NCBI RefSeq assembly: GCF_039888675.1
Contig: NZ_JBDQQR010000001.1
Location: 1,550,001-1,614,000 of the forward strand
DNA length: 64,000 nucleotides
Direction: 5' to 3'
Source: Mesorhizobium sp. CAU 1732
GTDB lineage: Bacteria; Pseudomonadota; Alphaproteobacteria; Rhizobiales; Rhizobiaceae
The notes under the pieces: generated by a model
What the model was told of the DNA's origin: nothing
Database searches by the model: none
Seen by the model: the letters and a program-made list of their open reading frames with translations, nothing else
Translations under genes and position numbers: made by a program
Shown here: positions 37,707 to 46,425 of the stretch, in pieces
Position numbering within the stretch: the stretch's first letter is position 1
How the letters are laid out: the number at the start of each line of letters is the position of its first letter

Positions 37707-38706
37707 GCGCGCGCACGCCGACCGGCGCGTTGGCCGGTTCCCCGTAAGCCATCGGGATCGGCGCCGGCGAGGTGTCGTCCTGCGCCCGGTAGGCATCACG
37801 CCACGTGGCCACCATCTGGCGCGCCGTCTCGGGCGTGATCGTCTGATAGGCGTCGATGAACGCGGCCGTCATGCGGGCATGGCCCGATTGTCCCGACCAT
37901 GCGCATTGGAAAACCAGGAAGGCTTCTTCCTCGATCAGGGCAATCGCCCGAAGCGACACGATGAGGCGTGACGGGTCGAGGCTGTCGGCGATGTCGCGCG
38001 CCAGCGGCAGCGGCACGCCGAGTTCGTCCGCGAGCGCCGTGTGGAAGAGGGCAGGGACGCCGGAAAGCGCCGTCGAGCGCAGCTTGCGATACGACCCCGG
38101 CTCTCCCTCCCAGCGCAACTGAACCGCTTCGCCGCGCAGGGCTACCTGTGCTGCGGCGCCCGACGGCTTCATCATCGTGCGCAGGCGCTGGCGCGTTTCC
38201 TCCACGCCTGGCTTCGGCGTCGGGGCGTCCGCTGGTGCCGGCTGGACGGTCGCGGCGTCGTCAAGCGCGCCGATCGAGGCGATGAGGCGAACGATGCGGC
38301 CGTCGAGGTCTCGACGCGAGGCGATCACGCGCGCATGGGGCAGACCATGCCGGCCGATCAGCGCCACCAGATCGATGGCCGTGAGCAATGGCGACCGCGC
38401 GAGCAACGGCGCGGAAATGTCGACAGGGCGCTCGCAGAGCCTGCGGACGAGGACGGGCGGCGCGTTGTGGTTTTCCGAAAGAGCGGCGGCGACGAAGCGA
38501 AGCGTCTCGTCGGATACGCGGCCCAGCAGGGGAACGGCGAGATCGTCGAGCTGGCCGATCTCGCGGCGTGTGGGGCGGGGGATCGAGCAGAAGGCGGTGA
38601 CCGAAGCGCGCAGGAGCCGTTCCGGCTTTCCGGCCGCACGGAGCGAATTGAACGGTCGACGGCCTGATGGGTGCACGGGGAAACGCCTGAAACGCATACT
38701 GAACAT
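37693..38706 (-). CDS. DUF2336 family protein
   Basis: A 337-residue soluble protein of alpha-helical HEAT-like repeats, such as ETLRFVAAALSENHNAPPVLVRRLCE and SPLLTAIDLVALIGRHG. These match DUF2336, which is common in alphaproteobacteria. The N-terminus (first about 40 residues) is poorly conserved, and ATG 38697 is an alternative start. Function unknown. Confidence 0.8.
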   Translation of the reverse strand: MFSMRFRRFPVHPSGRRPFNSLRAAGKPERLLRASVTAFCSIPRPTRREIGQLDDLAVPLLGRVSDETLRFVAAALSENHNAPPVLVRRLCERPVDISAPLLARSPLLTAIDLVALIGRHGLPHARVIASRRDLDGRIVRLIASIGALDDAATVQPAPADAPTPKPGVEETRQRLRTMMKPSGAAAQVALRGEAVQLRWEGEPGSYRKLRSTALSGVPALFHTALADELGVPLPLARDIADSLDPSRLIVSLRAIALIEEEAFLVFQCAWSGQSGHARMTAAFIDAYQTITPETARQMVATWRDAYRAQDDTSPAPIPMAYGEPANAPVGVRALKAS

Positions 38707-38853
38707 GGGCCATGACGCATCACAACGAACGATGCGAATGGCATAGGCTCAAATTAGAGCTGATTTGTTAGCATGGCGTTAACTCTAACCTGCGACCTAT
38801 CGGGACGGAGGCGTAGCGTCCCTGCTCCAATCACCCTAGATGAGAGCGTTGAC

Positions 38854-39036
38854 ATGTCTGCAATACTTCCGTTCGTGATCCGGCCACGCGTGCCGGCGAT
38901 GGTGCGCCCCGCGGGAAGTGCGGCTATCATCATTTTCCCCGGCGTGCGTTATGAAAAAAACCGCGAGATGGAAGACCGTCACCCGCCAAAGGCGTCCGAC
39001 GGGGTTCAGCGCAAGCGCAAGAGCAAGAGCCGATAG
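38854..39036 (+). CDS. Small conserved hypothetical protein (IIFPGVRYE motif)
   Basis: A 60-residue protein starting MSAILPFVIRPR and containing IIIFPGVRYEK, a pattern I know from short uncharacterised proteins of Hyphomicrobiales. The tail is strongly basic (KRKSKSR). The ATG at 38854 follows GAGAGCGTTGAC. It lies alone in the gap between the DUF2336 and TetR genes. Function unknown. Confidence 0.5.
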   Translation: MSAILPFVIRPRVPAMVRPAGSAAIIIFPGVRYEKNREMEDRHPPKASDGVQRKRKSKSR

Positions 39037-39112
39037 AATCGAATGTCGGACGCCGATGCGAACTTCGAATGATGGCAGACACGGGCGGTTCTTCCGCTTG
39101 ATTCAGTAAATG

Positions 39113-39706
39113 TCAGGCCTCTGGTGCGACGGACGTTCGGGCATTCGCGGCGATCGTGTGTAGAACGGCGACATCGACACCGTCACGGGCTTGAACAGCG
39201 ATCCCCTGAAGAACGGCACAAAGAAAGCTCGCTGCCTCGCGAGCGCGTTCTTCCGCGAGCCACTGGCGAAGTTCATCGCTCATGCGAATGCAGAGCGCCG
39301 CACGCCTGTCCACGAGCTCTTTTGCAAGGTCGCTATGGTCGGGATGGCAACCCAAAAGACCGGTTGTAATCATACATCCTGGTGCGCCAGGCGCATTGAC
39401 GACAGCCCGAATCGCCCGTCGGAACATTTGGTCGATTGCCTCGGCCAAGGAGAGTTCCTGACCGCCATTCGAGAACATCGAGACGGGATTTTCTTGCGCA
39501 TATCGGTCCAGGGCTTCCCGATAAAGGTCGGCCTTTTTGCCGAACGCGGCGTAGAGGCTCGGCGGAGCCACACCGATCGCCTCGGTCAGCATTGCGATTG
39601 AAACGCCCTCATAGCCGTGCCGGCGAAAGAGACGCATAGCCGTCTTCACGGCTTCGTCTCGATCGAAACTACGCGGGCGCCCGCCCAAATTGGCGTTTCC
39701 TTTCAT
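39113..39706 (-). CDS. TetR/AcrR-family regulator
   Basis: A 197-residue repressor-type regulator. The N-terminal helix-turn-helix (about 12-55) reads RDEAVKTAMRLFRRHGYEGV and IGVAPPSLYAAFGKK. The C-terminal ligand domain has two cysteines (PGCMITTGLLGC). The ATG at 39706 is divergent from the VOC gene with 75 bp between. A 22-bp palindrome in that gap is its likely operator, so it probably represses both itself and the VOC gene. Confidence 0.9.
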   Translation of the reverse strand: MKGNANLGGRPRSFDRDEAVKTAMRLFRRHGYEGVSIAMLTEAIGVAPPSLYAAFGKKADLYREALDRYAQENPVSMFSNGGQELSLAEAIDQMFRRAIRAVVNAPGAPGCMITTGLLGCHPDHSDLAKELVDRRAALCIRMSDELRQWLAEERAREAASFLCAVLQGIAVQARDGVDVAVLHTIAANARTSVAPEA

Positions 39707-39751
39707 AGTGGACACTAAAAAACTATTGGCGACGGTCGTCAAGAATGCTAG

Positions 39752-39773
39752 TTTTTTATCGATCGATAAAAAA
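39752..39773. promoter_or_regulatory. 22-bp perfect palindrome, probable TetR operator
   Basis: Two mirror halves of TTTTTTATCGA form a perfect palindrome centred at 39762/39763, ending 8 bp before the VOC ATG. A second symmetry, TAAAAAACTA (39716-39725) against TAGTTTTTTA (39749-39758), spans the gap. Placement between divergent TetR and target genes supports an operator. Confidence 0.65.
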
Positions 39774-39781
39774 GGTGTCCA

Positions 39782-40189
39782 ATGATTTTGAAGACCTACA
39801 GCCGGCTGTTTTCCTCCGACTGCGATGCGACTCTTGCGTTGCTCGAGCGACTGCACGGCCGAAAAGCCCATCTGCGCTTCCGTTTTGGGGAATGGGATCT
39901 TGCGGGTGTCGGTGACATGTTCGTGGTCGCCGGCACGGAGGCGTCTCTGGCACCGATACGCGACAGCCACGGCCCGGTCATCGTTCATGACCTCAATGTG
40001 GTCGAAGCCGAGCTTCTTGCCAGTGGCGCGACGATCACTCAGCCCATGACGGATGTGCCGACCGGGCGAATGCTTTATGCCCGCCATGCCGACGGCTTGC
40101 ATATCGAATACGTGGAATGGACCGAAACTCTTGTTGAAAAGTTCGTCCGGTTACCGCAGCGGGAAGGCCGACTGTCGTCGGAACTTTAG
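39782..40189 (+). CDS. VOC (glyoxalase/bleomycin resistance) family protein
   Basis: A 135-residue vicinal-oxygen-chelate fold protein. Motifs include LAGVGDMFVVAG, the metal-side HDLNVVEAELLASGA and the C-terminal ADGLHIEYVEW with the usual Glu ligand. Substrates in this superfamily vary from methylglyoxal adducts to antibiotics, so no reaction is assigned. It is controlled by the divergent TetR regulator, which suggests induction by a small molecule. Confidence 0.85.
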   Translation: MILKTYSRLFSSDCDATLALLERLHGRKAHLRFRFGEWDLAGVGDMFVVAGTEASLAPIRDSHGPVIVHDLNVVEAELLASGATITQPMTDVPTGRMLYARHADGLHIEYVEWTETLVEKFVRLPQREGRLSSEL

Positions 40190-40274
40190 CGTAGTTGAAC
40201 GTCCGACCACGGTACGGTCGCCGTCCACTACTGACAGCTTTCAGTAAATGGCCGTCCAGAAGCGCATCACCCGT

Positions 40275-40814
40275 TCAGTGCAGGGTGCAGGTGATGCCCT
40301 GGAGATAGTCACCCACGGTCTTCTCCCAGCTTTCGTCCGGCACGAAGGCACGCGCGACGACGATCCCTTCCTCGATGTTCGCCTCGACGAACACGGATCG
40401 GTCGAACGCAGCCGGAAGCGCATTGCGCAGTTCCACCATCTGCACGTCGTCGGCGATGACGAAATCGAGCGCGCCTTGCGACGATGACCGGTCGTTGAGG
40501 CTGAAGATGTTCTGGCCGGTGCGATCGTAGACCGAGATCGACCAGTAGGGCGCGCTGCCGGTTCCGTGCAGGCGCACGACACCCTCGGTGAGATCGAAGC
40601 GGCAGGCGACCGCGCTGAACAGCGGGTCCAGCGATCCGATGAGCGGCGCGCTGCCGGGCGGATCGAGGCGGGTGACGGTGTAATAGTTGCTCTGCTGCGA
40701 AATCGCCGACCATGCATCGCGCTCGGAATAGCTTGGCACCATGAGCAGCACAGCGATGTGGACGACGCCCGCCCCGATCAGGCCGAGAAGGATGGCGTGA
40801 ACGATCCTGGTCAT
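40275..40814 (-). CDS. DUF1254 domain membrane-anchored protein
   Basis: A 179-residue protein with an N-terminal membrane segment (about 6-26) and a periplasmic domain with RFDLTEGVVRLHGTGSAPYWSISVYDRTG, as in DUF1254. Its ATG overlaps the stop of the DUF1214 gene by 4 bp. In many bacteria DUF1254 and DUF1214 are fused in one protein; here they are separate but coupled genes. They lie immediately downstream of PBP1A, as in related rhizobia. Confidence 0.82.
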   Translation of the reverse strand: MTRIVHAILLGLIGAGVVHIAVLLMVPSYSERDAWSAISQQSNYYTVTRLDPPGSAPLIGSLDPLFSAVACRFDLTEGVVRLHGTGSAPYWSISVYDRTGQNIFSLNDRSSSQGALDFVIADDVQMVELRNALPAAFDRSVFVEANIEEGIVVARAFVPDESWEKTVGDYLQGITCTLH

Positions 40815-41392
40815 TGGCAGCCCTGCGGAACAACGCGGGGCAGCTCGACCTCTTCGATGCGGGCGCTGCTGGCGATCGATGTGTCGTAGAGCGTCAGGAC
40901 GAGCAGCATTTCACCCGTGCCCTTCGTGGCAAGCCAGTTGCCGGGCGCGGGAAAGCGCGACACCGTCGTCGTCACCGCGTTGTCTTGGTCGCGCAGCAGT
41001 GCGTAGGAATGGAGCGCGTCGGCCCGGTCGCCATCCGGGCGCGAGACAACGCCGTCGCTGTCGCGCACGTGAAGCGTCCAGAAACGCGCCGGCGGCAGGC
41101 TGCCTTCGAGGCGGTAGTCGCACTCGAAGCGCAAGATATTGCCGGCCGCGTCGCGCGTGGCGAAGAAAGTCAGCCCTTCGCCTTGCCCGAGGGCGAGATC
41201 CGCTTCGCGCGAGAACCGCGCCTTCGTGTAGGGATCGGCAGACGCCGTGCCGCGCGACGGATAGGCGGTCCAGCCGCCGATCGAGACGGTACCGAATCCG
41301 AAATTTCGCTCAAGCGCCAGCCAAACGCTGCCCGCCCCGCCGCCCAGCGCGATCGCAAGTGTCAGGGCTGTCAGGAAGATCGTCTTGAACAT
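40811..41392 (-). CDS. DUF1214 domain membrane-anchored protein
   Basis: A 193-residue protein with one N-terminal membrane helix (about 3-25) and a DUF1214 domain (RFECDYRLEGSLPPARFWTLHVRD and WLATKGTGEMLLVLTLYDT). I start at ATG 41392 (MFKTIFLTAL); the frame extends to 41431. It is coupled to the DUF1254 gene by an ATGA overlap and follows pbp1A by 117 bp on the same strand. Function unknown, probably in the periplasm. Confidence 0.82.
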   Translation of the reverse strand: MFKTIFLTALTLAIALGGGAGSVWLALERNFGFGTVSIGGWTAYPSRGTASADPYTKARFSREADLALGQGEGLTFFATRDAAGNILRFECDYRLEGSLPPARFWTLHVRDSDGVVSRPDGDRADALHSYALLRDQDNAVTTTVSRFPAPGNWLATKGTGEMLLVLTLYDTSIASSARIEEVELPRVVPQGCQ

Positions 41393-41509
41393 CGCGCTCG
41401 GTGCTGTCGGCGCCTGCAAGGCGCGCTCCACGTTCGGATCAGGTGAGTATCGTTGCGGTACCGGAAGCGGTCGCCGCGTTGGAGCGGAAAGTCAAGCGGG
41501 AAGGCCGTA

Positions 41510-43660
41510 TCAGAGCGAGGACAGCGCTTCCGGCTCAGGCGGCATCTGGAGGCGCGGCGCGGCCTTGAACTCCTCGGTCAGGCCGACCAGATATCGCGTC
41601 GTGCGCGGTGTCAGGAGAGACGGACGTTCGCTGTCCTGTTGCAGGCCTTCTCCCGCCGCGCCTGAATCGGCGACGGCCGCTTCCGGCGGAAGCTTGAGGA
41701 AGGGATCCTTGATGCCGGGAATGGGCTTCAGCTCGACGTTCTGGTGCGCGTAAACCATCAGCCGCTGCCAGACCATGGCGGGAACCGAGCCGCCGGTCAT
41801 GTTGTTCGTGGGGCTGAAATCGTCATTGCCGAGCCAGACGGCGGCCAGATAATTGCCGGTATAGCCGACATACCAGGCATCGCGATAAGCCTGTGTGGTG
41901 CCGGTCTTGCCGGCCGAGCGGATATTGGGCAGCGCCGCGCGGCGGGCGGTGCCGGTTTCGGGGATCTGGACCATGATCGAATTCATCGACGCGACGGCCT
42001 GTTCCGAGACGGCGCGGTGCGGTTCGGGGGCATCGCGGCTGAAATCGTAGACGACGTCGCCGGCATGGGTGAGCAGTTGCGTGATGCCGTGGCGGGCGCC
42101 GGCCATTCCCCCGTTGGCGAGCGTCAGATAGCCCGTCGCCTGGTCCATCACGGTCATGCCCGACGTGCCCAAAACCATCGTCTTGTGGCCGTTGAGTTCA
42201 GATTCGACGCCCATCTTGTGCGTCTCCTCGACGATCGCGGGGATGCCGAGATGATCCTTGGCGAGCCGGACCGGCACGGTGTTCATGGACCGGATCAGCG
42301 CGCTCGACAGGGTGACGCGGCCCGAGAAGCTGCGGCCGTAATTCTTGGGCGACCAGCCGCCCCAGTTGATCGGCGCGTCGGGAACGACCGATTCGGGTGT
42401 AAAGCCGTTCTCCATCGCGGTGGTATAGACATAGGGCTTGAACGACGAGCCGGTCTGGCGCAGCGCCTTGGTGGCGCGGTTGAACTGGCTGCGCGCATAG
42501 TCGCGGCCGCCGACGATGGCGCGGACCGCGCCGTTGACCTCCATCATCACCATCGCACCCTCGGTGACGCGGTAGGCCTGGCCGTGCTGGCGCAAATGGA
42601 ACTCGACGGTCTCCTCGGCCGCCTGCTGGAGGTTCATGTCCATCGTCGTGCGCGCGACGAGCGCGTGCGGCCCGTTCCTCGGCGCGATCTTCTTGACCTC
42701 CTCGAAGGCCCAGTCGAGGAAATAATCGGGGCTTTCCTGGCCGCCGCGATCGACCGCGGTGGCGGGATGCAGACGCGCCGACAGAACCTGGCCCTCGGTC
42801 ATGAAGCCGCCATCGACGAGGTTGCTCAAAACGACGTTGGCGCGGCCGCGCGCGGCGGGCAGGTTGATGTGCGGCGCGTAGTTGCCGGGCGCCTTGAACA
42901 GGCCCGCCAGCATCGCGGCCTCGGCGAGATTGACCTCCTTGATGCCCTTGTCGAAGTAGAAATCGGCCGCCGCCGTGATGCCGAACGTGCCGCCGCCCAT
43001 ATAGGCGCGGTCGAGATAGAGCTGGAGGATTTCCTTCTTCGACAGGTTCCACTCGAGCCAGAGCGCCAGATAGGCTTCCTTGATCTTGCGATCGATCGAG
43101 CGCTCGTTGGTGAGGAAGAGGTTTTTCGCAAGCTGCTGCGTCAGCGTCGATCCGCCCTGGACGACGGAATTCGCGCGCACGTTCTCGCTCATGGCGCGGG
43201 CAAGGCCGATGATGTCGATGCCGAAATGTTCGAAGAAGCGCCGGTCCTCGGTGGCGAGCACCGCCTTGATCACGTGGTCGGGGATTTCATCGACGGGAAC
43301 GGAATCGCGCTGGATGATGCCGCGCTGGCCGATTTCGTTGCCGTAGCGGTCGAGGAAGGTGACGGCGTAATCGCCCTGGCTGCGCCAGTCCTTCTCGGTC
43401 TCCTCGAAGGCCGGCATGGCGAGCGCCAGAAGGATGACGGCACCGGCGGTGCCCATCGTGAACCCTTCGCTGCCCAGTTCGACGAACAGACGCTTCCAGC
43501 CCGAGACGCGGAAACGGCGGAAGAAGATGGTGATGTTTTCCCAAGCCTCGCGGGCGGCGAAGCCTGCTTCGTAGAGGCTTGAATCGATCCATGCGTCGAC
43601 GGCGAGCAGCCGTGTCGCACGCGGAGTCCGCGATTTGCGTACCTCGAAGGGATCGTCCAT
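41510..43660 (-). CDS. mrcA: Bifunctional penicillin-binding protein 1A
   Basis: A 716-residue class A PBP that polymerises and cross-links peptidoglycan. A cytoplasmic leader (1-65) and membrane helix (about 70-88) are followed by the glycosyltransferase domain (ATEDRRFFEHFG with the catalytic Glu, then GGSTLTQQLAKNLF). The transpeptidase domain has the SxxK serine in TGSSFKPY (near residue 410), SMN and KTGTTQ. The C-terminal tail (about 660-716) is Pro/Glu-rich. Start ATG 43660. Confidence 0.94.
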   Translation of the reverse strand: MDDPFEVRKSRTPRATRLLAVDAWIDSSLYEAGFAAREAWENITIFFRRFRVSGWKRLFVELGSEGFTMGTAGAVILLALAMPAFEETEKDWRSQGDYAVTFLDRYGNEIGQRGIIQRDSVPVDEIPDHVIKAVLATEDRRFFEHFGIDIIGLARAMSENVRANSVVQGGSTLTQQLAKNLFLTNERSIDRKIKEAYLALWLEWNLSKKEILQLYLDRAYMGGGTFGITAAADFYFDKGIKEVNLAEAAMLAGLFKAPGNYAPHINLPAARGRANVVLSNLVDGGFMTEGQVLSARLHPATAVDRGGQESPDYFLDWAFEEVKKIAPRNGPHALVARTTMDMNLQQAAEETVEFHLRQHGQAYRVTEGAMVMMEVNGAVRAIVGGRDYARSQFNRATKALRQTGSSFKPYVYTTAMENGFTPESVVPDAPINWGGWSPKNYGRSFSGRVTLSSALIRSMNTVPVRLAKDHLGIPAIVEETHKMGVESELNGHKTMVLGTSGMTVMDQATGYLTLANGGMAGARHGITQLLTHAGDVVYDFSRDAPEPHRAVSEQAVASMNSIMVQIPETGTARRAALPNIRSAGKTGTTQAYRDAWYVGYTGNYLAAVWLGNDDFSPTNNMTGGSVPAMVWQRLMVYAHQNVELKPIPGIKDPFLKLPPEAAVADSGAAGEGLQQDSERPSLLTPRTTRYLVGLTEEFKAAPRLQMPPEPEALSSL

Positions 43661-43919
43661 TACACCACGCCCACGCCTTCAAAACCCCAGCCCGGCCTGA
43701 TGTCCCGATGCGGGCAAATTCAGGTTGGACCAAACGCCGGGTCAGCGTACTCGAACTCTTACTAAGGGGATCATACCGCGCGGCGATGACACCGTCACGG
43801 CAAAACGCGCAGGATTGTAAATGCCGGCGTTAGGCTCGGGTTAAGTGTTGCCGGCCGGCAACGTGGCCGATTCGCATCAATGGGTGCGAAAGTCACACCA
43901 ACGGGGAAACGCGCAAGCG

Positions 43920-44192
43920 TCAGTGCTCGCCGATCATGATCGACGCGCCGCAGACGGCGAGCGCGATCAGGCCGAAACCGAACAGCGTGACGGAGGGATG
44001 GCTGTGGATAAGCCCCACCGGCGCGAAACGCCCGAACAGCGTCGGATAGTAGATCGCCGCGCCAAAGGCGGACCAGCCGCCGGTCGCCGCCGAATAGAGG
44101 CGCTCGAAGGGCCTTGCGCGCGGGCGAAGGCCCCTGATGGCCGCCCATACGATCATGAGGCCGGCGAGGATGGCAGCAGCGATCTGAAACAT
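43920..44192 (-). CDS. Small membrane protein, last gene of LysR-linked operon
   Basis: A 90-residue protein with three probable membrane helices (about 3-20, 35-52 and 66-84). The ATG at 44192 is chosen since it opens a hydrophobic helix (MFQIAAAILAGLMIV). It lies downstream of two other small membrane proteins and an NAD-dependent epimerase in the same direction. I do not recognise a family. Confidence 0.65.
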   Translation of the reverse strand: MFQIAAAILAGLMIVWAAIRGLRPRARPFERLYSAATGGWSAFGAAIYYPTLFGRFAPVGLIHSHPSVTLFGFGLIALAVCGASIMIGEH

Positions 44193-44284
44193 GAAGCGAT
44201 ATCCCCTTGGCGGTGGCGCACGGCGACCAGCCGTATCTTGGTGGCGGAATTGCGGCCGGGCCGGCGGATGCCGCTGCGGTCCCG

Positions 44285-44695
44285 TCAAACACTCCCCGGG
44301 TGCGGGGCGCGGCGGCGCTCGACCTTGGCCAGCAGGACCAGGCTCGTTGCCAGAAGCAGCGCGCCGTTGGCCGGGTGGAGCGACAGCGGCACCGGGGCGG
44401 CGCCAGCGGCCAGGCCGACCTGCACGCCGTAGAGCAGCACGACCGCGCCTGCCCACCAGCCGAAGCCACGCAGGCGGCGGATCAGCAGGGCTCCGGCAAG
44501 GAGGGCGAGCACCGGCAGCGACAGGGCGGTGCCGACGCCGCCATGCAGGCCGAGCATGTCCGGGTTGAGAAACAGGCCGAGGCCGGCGCTCAGGAACTGC
44601 GCGAAAATTCCGATCGGCAGAAGCCGGGCGGTCCAGACGAACCAACCGGGCAGGTCGCGGTGCATGTCGGTGACGGTGTCGTGGGGGTTTTCCAT
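44285..44695 (-). CDS. Four-helix membrane protein of unknown function
   Basis: A 136-residue protein with about four membrane helices (22-42, 53-72, 80-98, 106-122). The N-terminal tail is hydrophilic and the C-terminal tail is basic. It resembles short DUF6220/DoxX-like membrane proteins only in general layout. It lies in the operon with the epimerase, 92 bp upstream of the last gene and 88 bp downstream of another membrane protein. Confidence 0.7.
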   Translation of the reverse strand: MENPHDTVTDMHRDLPGWFVWTARLLPIGIFAQFLSAGLGLFLNPDMLGLHGGVGTALSLPVLALLAGALLIRRLRGFGWWAGAVVLLYGVQVGLAAGAAPVPLSLHPANGALLLATSLVLLAKVERRRAPHPGSV

Positions 44696-44783
44696 GGTTC
44701 GATGAACTCCGGGTCAGGGTCTTGGGAGAAAAGGCGGGGTCCGTCCGTGATGGTTGGGACCGGACGGCCCTGTGCCGCGGGCT

Positions 44784-45293
44784 TCAGGCGGGGACGGCGA
44801 CGCCGCGCCTTTGCTGCACGTCGGCAAGCGCGGCCAGGATGGTGACCGGGATGATGAGCAGGGACATCACGATTGTGATCAGCACCTTGGCCAGGATCGC
44901 GTCGGTCAGCGACAGGGTGTCGATCCCGCTTGCCTGCAACGCCGCCCACAACGGCAGGCTGAGCGTGGCTGCGGCAACGGTGCCGAACACGATCGTGCGC
45001 TGGAGCAGACCGTATGGGGACGCGTAGAGGGCAGCCGGAAGGGTCGTTGCCGGTACAGCCACATGACCGGCACGCAGTTTCTGCCGGATGGCCACAGTGC
45101 CGAGGAGCGTCGACAGCACAGCGATGACGGTGGGCGTGGTCGCCAGATCGATGCCGATATTGCCGGGGCCGCCGAGTGGCAGCGTGTCGCGCGACCGCCA
45201 CAGCCACCATGTGTAGGAGGCGTTCATGCCGGCGTTGAAGGCGGCGATGACGATCGCCTGGGTGACGACGAACCTGTTGAACGAAATGGCCAT
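44784..45293 (-). CDS. Membrane protein of unknown function
   Basis: A 169-residue protein with four probable membrane helices (about 8-28, 48-68, 98-116, 136-160) and the start MAISFNRFVVTQAIVIAAFNAGMNASYTWWLW. Signature residues for a known family are not visible to me. It is 39 bp downstream of the epimerase gene and so is co-transcribed. Confidence 0.72.
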   Translation of the reverse strand: MAISFNRFVVTQAIVIAAFNAGMNASYTWWLWRSRDTLPLGGPGNIGIDLATTPTVIAVLSTLLGTVAIRQKLRAGHVAVPATTLPAALYASPYGLLQRTIVFGTVAAATLSLPLWAALQASGIDTLSLTDAILAKVLITIVMSLLIIPVTILAALADVQQRRGVAVPA

Positions 45294-45332
45294 TGCAAAA
45301 TCTCCTTTGCGGCTTGCCGGAATGCGGTTGTT

Positions 45333-46322
45333 TCAGACGGCCAGCGACATTTGCGAATGCTGCGGCTTGTCGAGGCAGTCGAGCGAGGCGAGGGCGCTCT
45401 CGACCGCGTCGTCGAGCGGGGTGCGGGGCTCCGATCCGAGCAGCTCGACCAGCCGACGGTTGTCGAACCGCAATGGCCGACGCCAGAATTGCGCGATCTC
45501 GGCCGCCTCGCGGGGGAGGCCGCCGAATGGCGCGGCAAGGCGCATCAGCCACCATGGGAACCGGTAGACCGAAAGCCTGCGGCCGGCGGCGTGGCGGATC
45601 GCCTCCACCATCTGCGTTCCGTCGTGGTCGAAGAGCCCTTCGAACTGCAGCACCTCGAAAGGCTTCAGCCGGTCAGGCATGTCGATCAGCCGGGCGAAGG
45701 CTTCGGCGAGATCCGGCAGATAGGCCCAGCTATGACCGCCGCCGCGGGCCGGATTGATAATGCGCCGCAACGGCTTGCCGGGCGCGACCATAGCCTGGGC
45801 GAACCAGCTCGAACGCGTGCCGGGGCCGAAGAAATCGCCGGCCCGCAGGATCAGCGACGGTACGTCCGGCGCCGCCTGCTCGAGACGTTGCTCCAGCGCC
45901 TTGCGGACCATGCCCTTGCGGTTGTTCGGGTGCTGGGGCGTGTCGGCATAGACGACGGGCGTGGTGGCGGGATCGTAGTTGTAGACCGTGCCTGGCAGAA
46001 CGATCCGCGCGCCGCCCGCCGCCTTGGCCGCCGCGATCGTGTTGTCGATCATCGGAAGGACGAGCTTCTCCCAATTGGCGTAGTTTGGCGGGTTCACCCC
46101 GTGGACGATGACCGAGACGCCTTCGGCGGCGCGTATAACGTCGGCCTGCTGCATGGCGTCGCCCTCGATCCACTCGACCCGCGCCGGGCCGGCATTGCGT
46201 GCGGTGGTGGTGTTGCGGGCCATGCCGCGCACCTGCCAGCCGTGGCGGACGAGGGCGGCGGCGATGCTGCCGCCGACGCCGCCGGTTGCTCCGAGCACGA
46301 GTGCTTTTTTGTCCTGTTCCAT
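45333..46322 (-). CDS. NAD(P)-dependent epimerase/dehydratase-like protein
   Basis: A 329-residue extended-SDR/NmrA-like protein. The Rossmann motif is GATGGVGG (residues 10-17), the substrate strand carries VNPPNYANW, and a TVYNYDP segment stands where the catalytic tyrosine of epimerases lies, but a clear YxxxK is not evident. It may act on a nucleotide sugar or as a redox sensor. First gene of the four-gene operon; its start faces the LysR gene across 103 bp. Confidence 0.82.
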   Translation of the reverse strand: MEQDKKALVLGATGGVGGSIAAALVRHGWQVRGMARNTTTARNAGPARVEWIEGDAMQQADVIRAAEGVSVIVHGVNPPNYANWEKLVLPMIDNTIAAAKAAGGARIVLPGTVYNYDPATTPVVYADTPQHPNNRKGMVRKALEQRLEQAAPDVPSLILRAGDFFGPGTRSSWFAQAMVAPGKPLRRIINPARGGGHSWAYLPDLAEAFARLIDMPDRLKPFEVLQFEGLFDHDGTQMVEAIRHAAGRRLSVYRFPWWLMRLAAPFGGLPREAAEIAQFWRRPLRFDNRRLVELLGSEPRTPLDDAVESALASLDCLDKPQHSQMSLAV

Positions 46323-46425
46323 AACCGTTGCTCCTTCATCAAAACGGGTTTCGATGGAGGGATGATGCGGCGCGGCCTTATGAAAAGGAATTGCAAACTA
46401 TTAGACACATGCTAGTAATAATTTT

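Noticed and set aside
41744-43582. A 612-codon plus-strand frame
   Set aside because: Antisense to PBP1A; composition is that of a shadow frame.
44754-46415. A 553-codon plus-strand frame
   Set aside because: Antisense to the epimerase and membrane protein genes; Arg/Gly/His-rich, with no domain.
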